DNA of 64,000 bases from Lachnospiraceae bacterium AC3007. Lineage in GTDB: Bacteria; Bacillota; Clostridia; Lachnospirales; Lachnospiraceae. Made by a program: the position numbers and the translations under genes. Below are positions 16,022-24,817 of the stretch, piece after piece. The notes beneath the pieces are model-generated. The model was given only the letters and a program-made list of their open reading frames with translations, was not told the DNA's origin and made no database searches. Location: contig KK211273.1 in NCBI GenBank assembly GCA_000621405.1, forward strand, positions 1,188 to 65,187, read 5' to 3'. How positions within the stretch are numbered: position 1 is the stretch's first letter; each line of letters begins with the position of its first letter.

Positions 16022-16981
16022 TTATGATGTTGGGGTCAAAAGGTCTTTTGACACTCTTTCTTCTATTTCTTTTAGTCCGGGCAGGGCCGGTATTCCGCCG
16101 GGTTTCTGGATACAGAGTCCTCCGGACACCGCGCCGTACCTTCCGGCTGTAAGCAGTTTTTCTGCTGTAATGTCCGAAACCTTCCTTACCCCCTGCCTTA
16201 AAAGGGCTGAAAGAAAGCCTCCCCAGTAGGCATCCCCTGCCCCTGTGGTATCCGTGACCTCGACCTTCATTGCGGGGATATCCATCACCCCTCCTTCAAA
16301 AAAGATCCCGGCGCCATCGCCGCCCCTGGTTTCAACCACGACCGCAATGTTATGCTCCTTCATAAAATCCGGGATGTTTTCCTCGCCGCCAACGAAGCCC
16401 AGTTCCTCCTCAGAGATCTTCAAAAGATCCGTGAGGGGAAAGATCATTCCGGATTCTTCGGCACATTCCTTTTCATCCCAGATCTTATCCCTGAAGTTGA
16501 TATCAAAGCTTACAAGGGCTCCGCTCTCCTTTGCGGTTTTAAGTGCCAGAAGAACAGCATCCCGTTCTCTTGAGGTCTTTCCGGACTGGCTGACAGAACC
16601 TGCATGCACCAGATCCCACTCCTTAAAATCCACTTTCTTCACATCACTTTCGTCAAGCATCATATCCGCACCGGGTTTTCTGGCGAAGGTAAAGGAACGG
16701 TCCCCGCCTTCATCCAGGGTCACGAAAGCCAGTGTGGTCGTGGCCTCGTCCGTAAGCTCGGGACAAAGGATCTTTACTTTGTCCTCCTTAAGAGTGTTAA
16801 TGAGCAGCTTTCCGAAATCATCATTTCCAAGTTTGCCAAGAAAGCCGGCCGTTATACCGTTTCTAGCCGCGCTTATGGCAACATTTGCCGGAGCCCCGCC
16901 GGGATTTGCGGTATAGGTATTCTTCATGCCCCTGACCGGCGTGAAGTCTATCAGCATTTCGCCAATACAAAGTATCTTCAA
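16022..16981 (-). CDS. Fructokinase (PfkB family carbohydrate kinase)
   Basis: This 319-residue ribokinase-like sugar kinase has GEMLIDFTPV at the N-terminus, NPGGAPANVAISAARNG (PfkB signature 1, about residues 26-42), and DTTGAGDAYWGGFLSALL (signature 2 with catalytic Asp, about residues 243-260). The best match by recall is fructokinase phosphorylating fructose at O6, but other hexoses are possible. The start is a TTG at 16981 with AGGAGGAGGAG just upstream. It lies downstream of the ROK/GguAB/ChvE sugar importer, separated by a terminator, and probably handles the same sugar class. Confidence 0.85.
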   Translation of the reverse strand: MKILCIGEMLIDFTPVRGMKNTYTANPGGAPANVAISAARNGITAGFLGKLGNDDFGKLLINTLKEDKVKILCPELTDEATTTLAFVTLDEGGDRSFTFARKPGADMMLDESDVKKVDFKEWDLVHAGSVSQSGKTSRERDAVLLALKTAKESGALVSFDINFRDKIWDEKECAEESGMIFPLTDLLKISEEELGFVGGEENIPDFMKEHNIAVVVETRGGDGAGIFFEGGVMDIPAMKVEVTDTTGAGDAYWGGFLSALLRQGVRKVSDITAEKLLTAGRYGAVSGGLCIQKPGGIPALPGLKEIEERVSKDLLTPTS

Positions 16982-17118
16982 AGCTCCTCCTCCTTTCCTG
17001 TGTGATCATATGTAAATTCTCATGTCCTTCATTTCATAGTACATACACTCTCCGTCTTTCAGGTCTGAGTCTCGCCGGGGAGTCTGTGCTGTATTATGAT
17101 CTTACACAAATTCACGGT

Positions 17119-17154
17119 TAAAAAAAGGGGACGGAGAGAATACCCCTCCGCCCC
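17119..17154 (-). terminator. Strong terminator after chvE
   Basis: A GC-rich hairpin (GGGGCGGAG with CTCCGTCCCC, 17127-17154) is followed on the minus strand by seven U residues. It separates the importer operon from fructokinase, so that gene needs its own promoter or read-through. Confidence 0.9.
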
Positions 17155-17169
17155 GAATGAAGGAAAAGC

Positions 17170-18312
17170 TTATTTAAGCAGTGCCATACGGTCAGGGTCG
17201 TCACTGAATACTTCCTTGGCATTATCCTTTGTAACAACAACGGGGTCCAGCTCGTAGATCGGAACATCGATCTTGCCGTTATTTGTTGTAACAGAGGTAG
17301 CAGGCATTCCCTTGCCCTTCTGAAGAGACTCGATAATCTCGATGGTCTTTGCTACAAGGTCCTGGGTGGGCTTTGCAACTGTGCAGTACTGCTTGCCCTG
17401 CCATACCCATTCAACTGACTCGTTCTCTGCATCAAGACCTGTAACAACCGGGTTGGGCTGTCCTGCGTCTTCGCAGGCTGTGATGATCGCACGTCCGATA
17501 CCGTCGTTGGGTGAAAGCACACCGTCGATCTCCTTGTCTGAATAGTTACCTGCAAGAAGTGAATCCATCCTCTTCTGAGCCTTGGAGTTATCCCAGTCCT
17601 CAGTTGCGCACTGTGTGAAGTCTGTCTGGCCGGAAACGATCACGATGTTTCCTGCATCGATCTCAGGCTGAAGAACTTCCATAGCACCCTTGAAGAAGTT
17701 AGGTGCGTTGGGGTCTGCAGGGCCGCCGCCGAAAAGCTCAACATTGTAAGGGCCATCGCCTTTATTTGCCTTAAGTCCGTCAAGGAGAGCCTGTCCCTGC
17801 ATAACACCTGTACGAACGCTGCCGAACTGAACAACACCGTCAACACCGTCGGTGTTCTCGATAAGACGGTCATAACCGATAACTGAAACGCCTGCATCCT
17901 TAGCCTTCTCAAGAACCGAGCCAAGCTGTGTTCCGTCGATAGGTCCGACAACGATGACCTTTGCGCCGTTTTCGATCATAGACTCGATCTGCTGCTGCTG
18001 CTGGGGAACCTTATTGTCAGCTGCCTGTACAAGAGGCTTAAAGCCCTTTGCCTCAAGCTGCTCTGTAAACATTGTCTCTGCTTCCTTCCAGTTCTGGGTT
18101 CCAAGCCAGGGAAGGGAAACACCTATTGTAGCATCTGCCTCAAATCCGCCTGCTGCGGGTGCTTCTGCTGCGGGTGCTTCTGCTGCGGGTGCCTCTGCTG
18201 CGGGTGCCTCTGCTGCGGGTGCTGTGGAACCTTCACGTCCACCGCAGCCTGCAAGACACATAACTGACATGGCTGTTGCCATAATTATTGCCATAACTTT
18301 TCTCTTTTGCAT
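17170..18312 (-). CDS. chvE: Sugar ABC transporter substrate-binding lipoprotein, ChvE-like
   Basis: This 380-residue lipoprotein has a signal peptide ending at the lipobox LAGC (Cys23). An unusual linker of four or five APAAE repeats (residues 31-53) leads into a periplasmic-binding-protein type I fold: IGVSLPWLGTQNWKEAE, IESMIENGAKVIVVGPIDG, VIGYDRLIENTDGVDGVVQFGSVRTG and LSPNDGIGRAIITACED. It captures a monosaccharide such as xylose, galactose or arabinose and delivers it to GguB. It is the last gene of the ROK-gguA-gguB-chvE operon, followed by a strong terminator. Confidence 0.9.
   Translation of the reverse strand: MQKRKVMAIIMATAMSVMCLAGCGGREGSTAPAAEAPAAEAPAAEAPAAEAPAAGGFEADATIGVSLPWLGTQNWKEAETMFTEQLEAKGFKPLVQAADNKVPQQQQQIESMIENGAKVIVVGPIDGTQLGSVLEKAKDAGVSVIGYDRLIENTDGVDGVVQFGSVRTGVMQGQALLDGLKANKGDGPYNVELFGGGPADPNAPNFFKGAMEVLQPEIDAGNIVIVSGQTDFTQCATEDWDNSKAQKRMDSLLAGNYSDKEIDGVLSPNDGIGRAIITACEDAGQPNPVVTGLDAENESVEWVWQGKQYCTVAKPTQDLVAKTIEIIESLQKGKGMPATSVTTNNGKIDVPIYELDPVVVTKDNAKEVFSDDPDRMALLK
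18165..18224 (-). repeat. 15-bp tandem repeat coding the APAAE linker of ChvE
   Basis: Four near-identical 15-bp units (GCTGCGGGTGCTTCT or GCTGCGGGTGCCTCT on the plus strand) encode successive Ala-Pro-Ala-Ala-Glu repeats. Copy number in such a linker can change by slippage, lengthening or shortening the tether to the membrane. Confidence 0.85.
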
Positions 18313-18412
18313 AATTTTCCTCCTTTAGATATATGCATGTCTTTTATTATCTATATTGTTCTGTACAGTGACCCGGTACCGTTTAGATCCTGTACCCAAA
18401 ACCTTAAATTGA

Positions 18413-19636
18413 TCATTTCTCCTCTTTCTTATTTCCTCCAAGGAGCTTATCTATAAAGGATTCCTTTCCTGCCTTCTTGTTGTAAACATCGAAGGCTACC
18501 GCAAGCAGAAGGACCAGTCCCTTGATGACCTGAGTCTTATCAGCGCCGACACCCATAAGCATCAGTCCGTTGTTAAGAACTGCCATCACCATACCTCCGA
18601 CCATTGTTGCACGGATGGTTCCGACACCGCCGGAAACCGAAGCGCCTCCGATGAAGACTGAAGCTATTGCATCCATTTCCCAGCTGTTTCCGTCCGAAGG
18701 ACCTGCTGCCGTCGAACGTCCCACGAAGAGGATACCGGCTACTGCCGCAAGCATGGACATATTCATCATTGTCAGGAAGTAGGTGCGACTTACATTAACT
18801 CCGGAAAGAGCTGCCGCACTCTTGTTTCCGCCCACCGCATACACGTGACGGCCGAACCTTGTACGCTCCGTGATGGTGTGATAGATGATCACCAGTATCA
18901 GGAGTATGAGTCCGGGGATGGGGAAGGATGTTCCCTCACGTCCCGAGCCGAAAAGCCAGGTGAAGTACCCTATGATCACAGAGACCAGGATGATCCTTGC
19001 CACTACCGGCCATAAGGGTGTTTTTTCAGCTGAAAGAGCTGCTGATCTCTTATATTTTCTGGATTCAAAGAATATAAATACCGCTATTCCGATCAGTCCC
19101 AGTAAAAGTGTGGAGTTGTTCATTCCCGTAAATTTGGGTCCCCATTCAGGCATGTAGCCTGCGCCGAAAAATCTGAGTTCTTCCGGAGCCGGGACTGAGA
19201 TTGACTGTGAGATCCAGATCACTCCTCCTCTGAACATCATCATGCTTCCAAGAGTTGTAATGAATCCGGGGATCCCAAGCTTTGCAAGGAAAAATCCGTT
19301 CCAGGCACCGACTAAAGCGCCGATCGCAAGTGCTATGAGCACTGCCACATACCAGGGAACATTTAAGTTCTTTGCCACAAGTGCCATAACCATTCCCGAA
19401 AAACCTGCCACAGAGCCTACCGAAAGATCGATCTGTCCGATAACGATCACCATTAGCATCCCCAGTGCAAGAATAAGAACGTATGCATTACCTGACAGGA
19501 GATTCTGGAAATTTGAACTTGTCATCATCCTTCCGCCGGAGATCACGTTGAACACCAGCATCAGGACCACCAAAGCCAGTACCATCGTATACTGGCGAAG
19601 ATTATCGCCTAAAACCTGCTTTATCGCTTTCATCAT
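18413..19636 (-). CDS. gguB: Sugar ABC transporter permease, GguB/MmsB-like
   Basis: This 407-residue membrane protein of the BPD_transp_2 (AraH/RbsC/XylH) family has about ten to twelve hydrophobic segments. GQIDLSVGSVAGFSGM near residue 70 and GGASVSGGVGTIRATMVGGMVM near residue 330 are conserved; the latter contains the contact region for the ATPase. The extra length against RbsC matches the GguB group. GGAGG precedes the paired ATG codons. It lies between gguA and chvE with a short gap to gguA. Confidence 0.9.
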   Translation of the reverse strand: MMKAIKQVLGDNLRQYTMVLALVVLMLVFNVISGGRMMTSSNFQNLLSGNAYVLILALGMLMVIVIGQIDLSVGSVAGFSGMVMALVAKNLNVPWYVAVLIALAIGALVGAWNGFFLAKLGIPGFITTLGSMMMFRGGVIWISQSISVPAPEELRFFGAGYMPEWGPKFTGMNNSTLLLGLIGIAVFIFFESRKYKRSAALSAEKTPLWPVVARIILVSVIIGYFTWLFGSGREGTSFPIPGLILLILVIIYHTITERTRFGRHVYAVGGNKSAAALSGVNVSRTYFLTMMNMSMLAAVAGILFVGRSTAAGPSDGNSWEMDAIASVFIGGASVSGGVGTIRATMVGGMVMAVLNNGLMLMGVGADKTQVIKGLVLLLAVAFDVYNKKAGKESFIDKLLGGNKKEEK

Positions 19637-19653
19637 TTATCCTCCTAATACAT

Positions 19654-21192
19654 TTATGAACCCGAAGTTTCGGTCATTCTCTTCATCAGCGATTCCTGGC
19701 TGGCTTCGCTCGCCATAAGCTCGCCTGTTATCGTTCCTTCAAATATCGTATATATCCTGTCCACAACTCCCAGAAGTTCCGGAAGTTCCGATGATACCAT
19801 GATCACCGCCTTGCCCTGTGCTGCCAGTTCGTGGATCAGCTTGTAGATCTCGTATTTGGCTCCCACATCTATTCCTCTTGTGGGCTCATCCAGGATGAGA
19901 AGATCCGGCTCGGTGAACATCCATTTTGAAAGGACTACCTTCTGCTGGTTTCCTCCGGAGAGGGTGTTGACCCCGACATTCACGTTGCTGCACTTGATCC
20001 TTAATGCACTCCTGTATTCCTCCGAAGCGGAAAGTTCCTTGTCAAAATCCAGAAGACCGCCCGTTGTGATCTTTTTAAGATCTGCTGAAACCACCGTTTT
20101 CCTGATCGAATCAAGAAGGTTTAATCCCAGGTTTTTCCTGTCCTCGGGAACATAGGCAATTCCGTTTGCGATGGCATCCTCAACGCTCTTTAAGGTGACC
20201 TCTTTTCCCCTGATCTTCATGGTCCCGCCCTTAAAGACTCCGTAGTTGTGTCCGAATATGGACCTCATAAGCTCTGTTCTTCCGGCTCCCATAAGCCCCG
20301 CAAAACCAACGATCTCTCCTGCTCTGACATTGAAAGTCGAATTCTTGCAGACCAGCCTTCCGGGAACCTCGGGATCCTCCACGCACCAGTCTTTAACCTC
20401 AAAGATCACTTCCCCGGGCTTGGACTCGTGCTCCGGATACCGGTTTTCGATGGATCTTCCCACCATAGACTTGATGATCTTATCCTCATCGACCTGACCG
20501 GCGATCACATCATAGCTTTCAACCGTCTGTCCGTCTCTGATGACCGTCACCGCATCCGAGATCGCTGCGATCTCATTCAGCTTATGTGATATCATGATGC
20601 AGGTGATGCCCCTCTTCTTAAGATCCCTCATAAGTTCCAGAAGATTTGCCGAATCGTCTTCGTTAAGAGCCGACGTGGGCTCATCCAGGATCAGGAGCTT
20701 AACGTTCTTTGAAAGTGCCTTGGCTATCTCCACTAGCTGCTGCTGGCCGACTCCCAGATGCTTGATCAGTGTGTCCGGATTTATGGACAGTCCCACTTTT
20801 TTAAGGATCTCAACCGTCCTTTTTCTTTCCTCATGCCAGTCTATCATTCCCTTCTTTGTCAGCTCATTACCCATAAAGATGTTTTCCGTTATGGATAACT
20901 CCGGGATCATGGTAAGCTCCTGGTGGATGATCGCTATCCCTGCCTGCTCAGACTCCTTGATATTCCTGAACTTAACTTCCTTTCTGTTAAAGAAGATCTT
21001 TCCGTAATATGTCCCGTGGGGATACACACCCGAGAGCACCTTCATAAGGGTCGATTTTCCGGCACCGTTCTCACCGCATATGGAGTGGATGGAATCCTCT
21101 GCTACCATCAGTGTGACGTTATCAAGCGCCCGTACTCCCGGAAACTCCTTTGTTATGCCTCTCATTTCGAGGATTAAAGGCTTTTGACTCAT
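19654..21192 (-). CDS. gguA: Sugar ABC transporter ATP-binding protein, GguA/MmsA-like
   Basis: This 512-residue protein has tandem nucleotide-binding domains typical of CUT2 sugar importers. Domain 1 has GENGAGKSTLMK, LGVGQQQLVEIAKAL and LLILDEPTSAL. Domain 2 has a degenerate Walker A (GLMGAGRTELM), LSGGNQQKVVLSKWM and LLILDEPTRGIDVGAK. Only one site is expected to be fully active. AGGAGG lies upstream of the ATG. It is the first transport gene after the ROK regulator, with gguB 17 bp beyond its stop. Confidence 0.92.
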   Translation of the reverse strand: MSQKPLILEMRGITKEFPGVRALDNVTLMVAEDSIHSICGENGAGKSTLMKVLSGVYPHGTYYGKIFFNRKEVKFRNIKESEQAGIAIIHQELTMIPELSITENIFMGNELTKKGMIDWHEERKRTVEILKKVGLSINPDTLIKHLGVGQQQLVEIAKALSKNVKLLILDEPTSALNEDDSANLLELMRDLKKRGITCIMISHKLNEIAAISDAVTVIRDGQTVESYDVIAGQVDEDKIIKSMVGRSIENRYPEHESKPGEVIFEVKDWCVEDPEVPGRLVCKNSTFNVRAGEIVGFAGLMGAGRTELMRSIFGHNYGVFKGGTMKIRGKEVTLKSVEDAIANGIAYVPEDRKNLGLNLLDSIRKTVVSADLKKITTGGLLDFDKELSASEEYRSALRIKCSNVNVGVNTLSGGNQQKVVLSKWMFTEPDLLILDEPTRGIDVGAKYEIYKLIHELAAQGKAVIMVSSELPELLGVVDRIYTIFEGTITGELMASEASQESLMKRMTETSGS

Positions 21193-21212
21193 ATCTGTTT
21201 CCCACCTCCTTT

Positions 21213-22421
21213 TTATTTTTTCGTAAGATATTCGCTTGGTTTTCTTAAAATTCTGTCTGTTGCTATGGCCGCTGCCCCGTAAAGCGTGGGGTCGACCTCA
21301 AGCTCAGAGATCATTATCTTTGTTTTCTCATAAAGCTCCGGGATGGCTCTTTCTTCGGTAAAGTTCTTAATGTCCTCTAAGATCAGATTCCCCGCCTTTG
21401 CCATCAGATCACCGATCACTATGATGTCGGGATTATAGGCATTGATCAGGTTTACGCAGCCGTATGAGATGTATCTGGCCATTTCCTTAAGAAGGGCAAG
21501 TGCTTTTTTGTTTCCCTGCCTTGCAGCCTCGAAGATCATTTCATGCTCCCTGGTCCTTCCCTCATGCTTTTTACTAAAGATCTCCGGCATCTCCTGTTTC
21601 GCTCTCTGGAGCATCACCGGAGCCGAGCAGTACATTTCAAGACAGCCGTAGTTCCCGCATTCGCATCTTTTGCCGTTGACGTCTATGCTCATGTGTCCGA
21701 CCTCGCTGGCTGTCCCCAGCTTTCCAAGGATAAGCTTTTCGTTTTCAACTATCCCCGAACCGACGCCCTCGCCCACCAGCATGTATGCCAGGCTTTCCAT
21801 TGGCTTTTCATGATTTCCGAACCACCATTCCGCCATGGCACCGGAGTTTGCATCCTGTTCTATGAAAAAGGGTCTTGAAAACTCGTCCTTAAATTCCTTA
21901 ACAAAATCCACATCGTGCCATTTTGACATCCTTGTGACTATGGCTATGTGACCCTCCTGCCTGAGATAGGGACCCGGAACCGCCATTCCCACCGCCACAA
22001 TGTTTTTGTGCTTTTCAAGCATTTCGTGGATATTTGACTTAAGCTTTGAAAGCACCTTTGCCGGATCCTCGTTCATATCGAATTCGAAGGAGTCCCTGGA
22101 GTAGTTCTTTCCGGATATATCAAAAACCCCTGTCTCGATGAGCCATCTTGAAAACTTGATCCCAATCACCCTGTTCTCTTCCGAGTTGAGCCTCAGGCCA
22201 ATGGCTCTTCTGTTGCCCTCGCCCTTGACGCTTCCCACCTCTAAGACTATTCCCATGTCTATCAGTGAGGAAACTATCTTTGTTATGGAAGCCTGAGTCA
22301 ATCCCGTGAGCTTTGCTATCTCCGCCCTGGTGCACAGCTCCTTCTGCTGCAGGAGCTTGACTATCACCGACCTGTGGGCCTCGTTCATATCACTGTTGTT
22401 TACGATGGGATTGATCTTCAT
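21213..22421 (-). CDS. ROK-family transcriptional repressor (XylR-like)
   Basis: This 402-residue protein has an N-terminal winged HTH (CTRAEIAKLTGLTQASITKIVSSLIDMG, residues about 31-58) and a ROK sugar-kinase fold. VGMAVPGPY, EQDANSGAMAEWWFG, GEGVGSGIV and the zinc-binding CECGNYGCLE (about residues 248-257) are visible. Proteins of this type repress sugar genes until their sugar is bound. It is the first gene of the importer operon, so it controls itself and gguAB-chvE. The repeats just downstream of its promoter are the likely operator. Confidence 0.9.
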   Translation of the reverse strand: MKINPIVNNSDMNEAHRSVIVKLLQQKELCTRAEIAKLTGLTQASITKIVSSLIDMGIVLEVGSVKGEGNRRAIGLRLNSEENRVIGIKFSRWLIETGVFDISGKNYSRDSFEFDMNEDPAKVLSKLKSNIHEMLEKHKNIVAVGMAVPGPYLRQEGHIAIVTRMSKWHDVDFVKEFKDEFSRPFFIEQDANSGAMAEWWFGNHEKPMESLAYMLVGEGVGSGIVENEKLILGKLGTASEVGHMSIDVNGKRCECGNYGCLEMYCSAPVMLQRAKQEMPEIFSKKHEGRTREHEMIFEAARQGNKKALALLKEMARYISYGCVNLINAYNPDIIVIGDLMAKAGNLILEDIKNFTEERAIPELYEKTKIMISELEVDPTLYGAAAIATDRILRKPSEYLTKK

Positions 22422-22433
22422 CTTCTATTTCCT

Positions 22434-22474
22434 TTGTTAATTGCTTGTCATTGTTAATTCGTTAACTTTGTTAA
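22434..22474 (-). promoter_or_regulatory. Putative ROK operator: TTGTTAA repeats and GTTAA-TTCG-TTAAC palindrome
   Basis: TTGTTAA occurs at 22434-22440, 22451-22457 and 22468-22474, and GTTAATTCGTTAAC (22453-22466) is a palindrome. The sites lie between the -10 box and the start codon of the ROK gene, where a bound repressor would block transcription. ROK/XylR-type operators are commonly AT-rich repeats built on TTAA/GTTTGTT-like cores. Confidence 0.7.
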
Positions 22475-22475
22475 T

Positions 22476-22504
22476 ATATTATTCAATCTGACAATAAAAG
22501 TCAA
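22476..22504 (-). promoter_or_regulatory. Promoter of the sugar-import operon
   Basis: On the minus strand, -35 TTGACT (22499-22504) and -10 TAATAT (22476-22481) are 17 bp apart, about 55 bp before the ROK start codon. Confidence 0.75.
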
Positions 22505-22744
22505 TAGTAAAACAAGTTTTGTTGTCACTTTGTACATAGGGTACAATGGGAGTGCTGTTTGATTGTTTAAATTGTACAAGTGGTTGTGCTTTTTTTGCTT
22601 GGATGTGCCGGGAGTTTCGTTCTTTCTTTTTATTAGAAGTATTTCCGGCTGGTCACCGATCCAGTCGATGTAAGATTGTAGTACAGTTTTGCATCTTCAA
22701 ATGCTCCTTTGCTTAATCAAAATCGGATGTATTATTCTCAATAA
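22505..22744. other. Intergenic region, no gene seen
   Basis: I see no open frame with a ribosome binding site and no tRNA here. A GTACATAGGGTAC imperfect inverted repeat lies near 22532. Confidence 0.4.
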
Positions 22745-22785
22745 AATAAACACCATTCGAAGGTCTAATGAATGGTGTTTTTAAG
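22745..22785. terminator. Bidirectional terminator
   Basis: The stem AAACACCATTC/GAATGGTGTTT is flanked by A-rich and T-rich sequence. It ends the small membrane-protein operon on the minus strand. Confidence 0.75.
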
Positions 22786-22791
22786 CATAAA

Positions 22792-22821
22792 AATGGGAAG
22801 AGAGCATACACTCCCTTCCCA
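22792..22821. other. Second hairpin, TGGGAAG-N14-CTTCCCA
   Basis: An inverted repeat with 7-bp arms and partial inner pairing (AGAG/CTCC) lies close to the previous terminator. It could be a back-up terminator or an RNA stabiliser. Confidence 0.45.
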
Positions 22822-22917
22822 GTAGATTCAGTCTATTTTTGCATAAGTAAATGAGAATTATGCAGAACTGCTAATGCTGCGCCCTTGCGCTATCTTATGA
22901 AAGTATCATAGATTTTT

Positions 22918-23064
22918 TCAGCTTTGTCCGCCTCCATCATCATTTGAATCCGGGAGTATCCTATCCGTAAATATTGATATTATTCTTGATAATCCCCATA
23001 TTATTCCAAACAAGATGACTGTCATGCCTACACAGAAAGCATAACCTATTATTTCATTATCCAT
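22918..23064 (-). CDS. Small single-pass membrane protein (48 aa)
   Basis: An ATG at 23064 with AGGAGG nine bases upstream opens a 48-residue frame. Residues about 5-28 are hydrophobic (IIGYAFCVGMTVILFGIIWGL) and the tail is short and acidic-polar, ending DDGGGQS. It is the third gene of a probable small operon. I know no family for it, but the spacing, ribosome binding site and membrane segment make it credible. Confidence 0.6.
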   Translation of the reverse strand: MDNEIIGYAFCVGMTVILFGIIWGLSRIISIFTDRILPDSNDDGGGQS

Positions 23065-23083
23065 TATCTACAACCTCCTGATC

Positions 23084-23281
23084 CTATTTCTCGATAAAGC
23101 TCAGCACAACCGGGAGAGCTAAAACTGCGACTAAGAATAATATTGACAATATATGCATAGTTATTTTGACCTCATTTCTCTGTTTTATCTTTATCATCCC
23201 TGCCGTTTTCCATAAAAAACACCACACAAATGCAGCGGTGGCAAGGATTACCATGATCAAAACCAACGCAGTTGAAATCAT
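23084..23281 (-). CDS. Small two-pass membrane protein (65 aa)
   Basis: Two hydrophobic segments (STALVLIMVILATAAFVWCF, and HILSILFLVAVLALPVVLS near the C-terminus) flank a basic loop, KTAGMIKIKQRNE. The start at 23281 is fixed by AAGGAGG eight bases upstream; the frame extends further but without a signal. The next small membrane gene begins 20 bp downstream. Function unknown. Confidence 0.65.
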   Translation of the reverse strand: MISTALVLIMVILATAAFVWCFLWKTAGMIKIKQRNEVKITMHILSILFLVAVLALPVVLSFIEK

Positions 23282-23391
23282 GCTGCTATCCTCCTTAATG
23301 GCGGAAAGCGCATACTCAAACAAGGTATACGCATTCCGCTGTATACCATATTCGATGCAGTATTTATTGTTTTAAGTTGAAAAACAGAGGA

Positions 23392-23790
23392 TTACTTTTT
23401 ACCGTCCTGCCGCTGGATATAATTGATTATTGCGGCCTCACATGATTGAATACATACATATGATTCATTATACCTGAATCTAAGCAGGTAGAGTATAGAT
23501 ACAAGCAGCGCCAGAATAATCCGTAGTTCATATGAACGTCCATCTTTCTTTGTCTGCTTACTTAACAGCCGGAATTCAGATGTCTCAGAATGGCTTAATC
23601 GCTCTTCGAGGACAGCGTCGGCATTTGTTCTTGGTGAAAGCGCGACGGATAACGATTCCATGCCATCGGACATGACATTCTGGGCATTCTCCATAAAGCG
23701 GCCCTGCTCCACCCTGTCGGTATCGCAGATAAACGCTACTATCATAAATGCCAATATAAAGCATACGTTTTTCCTGATCTTCGTTATCAC
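23392..23790 (-). CDS. Membrane-anchored protein of unknown function (132 aa)
   Basis: The protein has an N-terminal hydrophobic segment (VCFILAFMIVAFICD, about residues 9-23), a polar middle of about 70 residues, and a second hydrophobic segment (IILALLVSILYLL, about 91-103). A short tail with two Cys residues follows. The start is GTG at 23790, preceded by AGAGG at six bases. It heads a cluster of three small membrane proteins. I do not recognise the family. Confidence 0.55.
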   Translation of the reverse strand: MITKIRKNVCFILAFMIVAFICDTDRVEQGRFMENAQNVMSDGMESLSVALSPRTNADAVLEERLSHSETSEFRLLSKQTKKDGRSYELRIILALLVSILYLLRFRYNESYVCIQSCEAAIINYIQRQDGKK

Positions 23791-23872
23791 CTCTGACCTC
23801 TTAAGCTTACTAACGGAATTCTATCACAAAATCAGATTATACGATATCAAAGATCACGTAGTATAAAAATAA

Positions 23873-24817
23873 TTATTCTTCCGCACTATGGTCAAGTACA
23901 TCCGTCAGGGAAAGATGCTTAAATAATGTATCACCGCTCATGACATCAATTGATACATGACCGCCCGGATAATGATCTATGATTTCCACTGTGCCATCAC
24001 GAATCTCATCCTGGTCAGATTCGTGATATCTGATTTTGAACTTAACTCGGTCACCTACTTTATAATTCCTGATATCCAATCTGGGATCCGGCTGCTTCTC
24101 TGGTTCACCGTTACCATCTGCAAATCCCCATTGTTTTGAAACAGTATCTACCCAGATAAATCGCTGATCTCCGATAGGATTCCCATTACGGTATGTTGAG
24201 AAATTATCTACAGTAACCAATTCACCAAAGAAATCTGTTTTCCTAACCGGTGTATGTCCTACCACCTGCAGATATCCCACCGGATACATTTCAATTCCGC
24301 CATCCTGTGGTCTTGCCCAAATCGGTGATGCATCACACCACAGTTCATCTCTTCGGAAGCTGTTGATCTTTTCAAGAAGTTCATCTATATCACCGCCAAA
24401 ATTCGGCAGAAAGTGCGATACAAATATCTCCGTCAAACCTGCATGGCTGAAAAGAACCTTATCTACTCGATGAATATAAGCGATATTCCCTGCCGGTAAA
24501 AGCTTTTCAAGTTTTAATATTCCTTCAAGCACTACCTGTCTTGCATAATCAGAATACCCTGACTCCCGAGCCTCCCAGATGTAACTCACATCATGGTTTC
24601 CGTAGCAAAACAGAAAATTTGGATGTCGATTTATAAATCTCTCAAGCGCATTAAATGTCTCCGAATACAATCTCAGGTTCTTTTCCTGATCCCAGTCGTC
24701 TACGAGATCTCCCAGACAGACGATTTTGTCATATTCACTTCGAGAAAAAAGCTCTTCAGCCTTGTCTAACATCCAGGGCTTCAGATGGACATCCGGGATC
24801 ACAAAAACCTTACTCAT
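23873..24817 (-). CDS. Calcineurin-like metallophosphoesterase
   Basis: This 314-residue protein has the metallophosphoesterase metal-binding series: PDVHLKP at 8-14, LGDLVDDW (about 35-42), YGNHDV (about 71-76), SHAG (about 129-132) and VGHTPV with the last His (about 186-191). The C-terminal 70 residues form an extra basic domain with a KVGDRVKFKIRYHE strand. Such enzymes remove phosphates or hydrolyse phosphodiesters; in RNA-repair operons they can heal 2',3' ends. It starts eight bases inside the tail of a gene remnant (24810-24872), and the AAA/TOPRIM pair is immediately upstream. Its N-terminus resembles the fragment at 29281-29436. Confidence 0.88.
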   Translation of the reverse strand: MSKVFVIPDVHLKPWMLDKAEELFSRSEYDKIVCLGDLVDDWDQEKNLRLYSETFNALERFINRHPNFLFCYGNHDVSYIWEARESGYSDYARQVVLEGILKLEKLLPAGNIAYIHRVDKVLFSHAGLTEIFVSHFLPNFGGDIDELLEKINSFRRDELWCDASPIWARPQDGGIEMYPVGYLQVVGHTPVRKTDFFGELVTVDNFSTYRNGNPIGDQRFIWVDTVSKQWGFADGNGEPEKQPDPRLDIRNYKVGDRVKFKIRYHESDQDEIRDGTVEIIDHYPGGHVSIDVMSGDTLFKHLSLTDVLDHSAEE

